Source of the DNA: JAFDZW01 sp035632315
GTDB lineage: Bacteria; Bacteroidota; Ignavibacteria; Palsa-1295
Length of the DNA stretch: 64,000 nucleotides
Direction of reading: 5' to 3'
Assembly (NCBI GenBank): GCA_035632315.1
Contig: DASQGZ010000001.1
Span: forward strand, 1-64,000
Below, one piece after another: positions 62,667 through 64,000 of the stretch. A program made the translations under genes and the position numbers. The notes under the pieces are model-generated. The model was not told the origin of the DNA, made no database searches, and saw nothing but the letters and a program-made list of their open reading frames with translations. Position 1 is the stretch's first letter; the number at the start of each line of letters is the position of its first letter.

Positions 62667-63116
62667 TTAGCCACGCATTTTATCGAGCAGAATATTCAGC
62701 TGTTTTGCTTCTTTTTCGTTTAATCCTTCTATATGAGTCTCCCATGTGCCGATCTTTTCATCAAGCTCGGTAAGCAGCTTCGAGCCTTTTTCGGTAATGA
62801 GCACATCAACCTGCCGTCGGTCGTTCGGGCAGACGGTGCGATCGACAAGCCCTTTTGCAACAAGCTTATCGACAAGCCGCGAAGCGTTCGACATCTTATC
62901 GATCATTCGGTCGGTAATAAGATTGATCGAAGACGGCTTGGGATATTGCCCGCGCAGAATGCGAAGTACATTAAATTGTTGTGTCGTCAGCTTATATGGC
63001 TTGAGTATCTGCATGCCGATCCTCGTGAGCCAGTTCGATGTGAACGACACGTTAATAACAAGCTTGTGAAACTCGCTTCGAAATTTTGGCTGTTTTATTT
63101 CTTCTTCGATCTTCAT
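62667..63116 (-). CDS. MarR family transcriptional regulator
   Basis: 149 residues with a winged helix-turn-helix: LTTQQFNVLRILRGQYPKPS, SINLITDRMIDKMSNASRLV, DKLVAKGLVDRTVCPNDRRQ, VDVLITEKG. The Cys in the wing (TVCPNDRR) could be redox-active, as in OhrR, but its position in the wing is unusual. A palindromic AT-rich site lies just upstream. It is divergent from the DUF2723 gene, 165 bases away. Confidence 0.93.
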   Translation of the reverse strand: MKIEEEIKQPKFRSEFHKLVINVSFTSNWLTRIGMQILKPYKLTTQQFNVLRILRGQYPKPSSINLITDRMIDKMSNASRLVDKLVAKGLVDRTVCPNDRRQVDVLITEKGSKLLTELDEKIGTWETHIEGLNEKEAKQLNILLDKMRG

Positions 63117-63136
63117 TCGAGTAAATTATACACAAT

Positions 63137-63157
63137 AACATTATATGTTGTTACATA
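63137..63157. promoter_or_regulatory. Candidate MarR operator
   Basis: Two overlapping inverted repeats, AACAT-TAT-ATGTT (63137-63149) and TATGT-TGTT-ACATA (63144-63157), 20-40 bases before the MarR start codon. AT-rich palindromes of this length are typical for MarR self-regulation. Confidence 0.5.
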
Positions 63158-63281
63158 TTATTTTTTATTCATCATTGCCAAACCAAAATTAGCCATTTTT
63201 TGGAAATTTGGGGGAGCGGTAACGTCCATTTTAGGGTTTATCCTGCTTCGTTATATATTTATTCTAACATATTACAACTGA

Positions 63282-64000
63282 ATGCAATTCAAGCGAATTC
63301 ATTATCTTTTTGCCGGTCTGTCGTTCGGCGTGGCGCTTTTTACGTACGTCTATACGATGCAACCGTCGATCCCGTTCTGGGATTGCGGCGAGTTTGCCGC
63401 TGCCGCAGTCGCATTACAAGTGCCGCATCCTCCTGGGTCGCCGCTCTGGACGATCGTCGGGCGTATTGCTATGCTGCTGCCGACATTTACCGATCTGGTA
63501 GCCCGATATAATTTCTTTTCAGCACTGAGTTCTGCACTTTCGATCTTACTGTTATACTTGACGACTGCACGCCTGATCAAGATCTGGCGCGGCAGTGCCA
63601 ATACAATGGCAGATGCGCTGACGACTTATGGAGGGGCGCTCATCGCTGCGTTGACCTATACGTTTACCGACAGTTTTTGGTTTAACGCTCTTGAATGTGA
63701 AGTCTATGCGTTCGGTTCGCTTTTCATTGCGCTCGTGCCGTATATCATGGTGCTTTGGCTCGATCATGCCGACGAGCCGCATAATGAAAAATATCTGTTG
63801 CTTGCGGCATACACGATGGGTTTATCGCTCGGCGTGCATCAGCTTGCACTGCTTACGATCTTCCCGTCATTCATGCTCATCTATTATAAGCGCCGTAATG
63901 ATAAAGTAACGGTCGCTTCGTGGTTGGGGATGGTGCTTGCCAGCTCGATCGCATTCGGAATTGCATTTTGGATCGTCCTTTCGAAGATCGTCGAGTGGCT
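63282..64000 (+). CDS. DUF2723 family membrane protein (N-terminal part, runs off the window)
   Basis: 239 codons are visible and the frame is open at the window end. The N-terminus has the DUF2723 hallmark PSIPFWDCGEFAAAAVALQV followed by PHPPGSPLW, and several membrane helices (YLFAGLSFGVALFTYVYTMQ, ALTTYGGALIAALTYTFTDS, AYTMGLSLGVHQLALLTIFP). FTDSFWFNALECEVYAFGSL is the second conserved block. The family is common in Bacteroidota and resembles GT-C protein O-mannosyltransferases. The ATG at 63282 follows an AT-rich promoter region. Confidence 0.9.
   Translation, partial: MQFKRIHYLFAGLSFGVALFTYVYTMQPSIPFWDCGEFAAAAVALQVPHPPGSPLWTIVGRIAMLLPTFTDLVARYNFFSALSSALSILLLYLTTARLIKIWRGSANTMADALTTYGGALIAALTYTFTDSFWFNALECEVYAFGSLFIALVPYIMVLWLDHADEPHNEKYLLLAAYTMGLSLGVHQLALLTIFPSFMLIYYKRRNDKVTVASWLGMVLASSIAFGIAFWIVLSKIVEW

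Overview
The window is a slice of chromosome from a Gram-negative bacterium of the Bacteroidota/Chlorobiota superphylum. A Kapabacteria- or Ignavibacteria-like lineage is my inference. Five large secreted proteins end in a type IX secretion (Por) sorting domain or a close relative of one (17658-19751, 26067-27266, 30419-31885, 36057-39296, 56007-58283). There is an outer-membrane TonB receptor, many lipoproteins and Shine-Dalgarno sites that are often weak. Many genes start with GTG or TTG and many neighbours overlap by 1-4 bases. I saw no rRNA or tRNA gene, no CRISPR array and no recognisable transposase or phage gene.

Layout. 1-1.8 kb: the tail of an upstream gene, a YfcH-like epimerase, and rplU-rpmA. 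1.8-6 kb: an aldo/keto reductase, then an ECF sigma factor operon with an unusual anti-sigma-like protein and a lipoprotein. 6-11 kb: a peptide-binding lipoprotein, the collapsed remnant of a two-component system, and a ZnuD-like TonB receptor. 11-17 kb: YtxH/DUF948 envelope proteins, trmD, penicillin acylase, rnhA, and a metallophosphoesterase with a separate membrane partner. 17-24 kb: a PASTA protein, a sorted beta-propeller, rhomboid, ispG, and a TIR-TolB-TPR protein. 24-26 kb: a TetR regulator with matching operators in front of two neighbouring transcription units. 26-40 kb: secreted proteins, a C39-like protease, hslVU, two flavoproteins, a cytochrome-like lipoprotein, a 1079-residue adhesin-like protein and glutaryl-CoA dehydrogenase. 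40.7-43.6 kb: an accessory stretch of interspersed palindromic repeats, a nested inverted repeat of about 290 bp, a serine hydrolase, and a HicBA toxin-antitoxin pair between 56-bp direct repeats. 43.6-48.6 kb: lepA, a tandem pair of signal peptidase genes, hemW. 48.6-54.6 kb: a tightly coupled run ybaB-recR-methyltransferase-lipoprotein-lipoprotein-heparinase-flippase. 54.6-57.3 kb: an AT-rich segment that ends inside a reading frame. 58.4-64 kb: a protein resembling a microcompartment shell domain with a SAP-like tail, a YbbR protein, an M20 amidohydrolase, a cytochrome c/copper monooxygenase-like lipoprotein, MarR, and the start of a DUF2723 membrane protein.

How the genes work together. 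Housekeeping functions (ribosomal proteins, hslVU, recR, lepA, hemW, ispG, trmD, rnhA) are mixed with envelope and secretion functions: signal peptidases for exported proteins, sorted surface proteins, export and modification of polysaccharide, and TonB-dependent uptake. The most unusual items are the lone BMC-like protein fused to a putative nucleic-acid-binding tail, the anti-sigma/barrel-like fusion, the response-regulator/kinase deletion relic, the repeat-flanked HicBA cassette, and the mosaic FG-GAP gene. All family assignments come from reading the sequence; no database search was possible.
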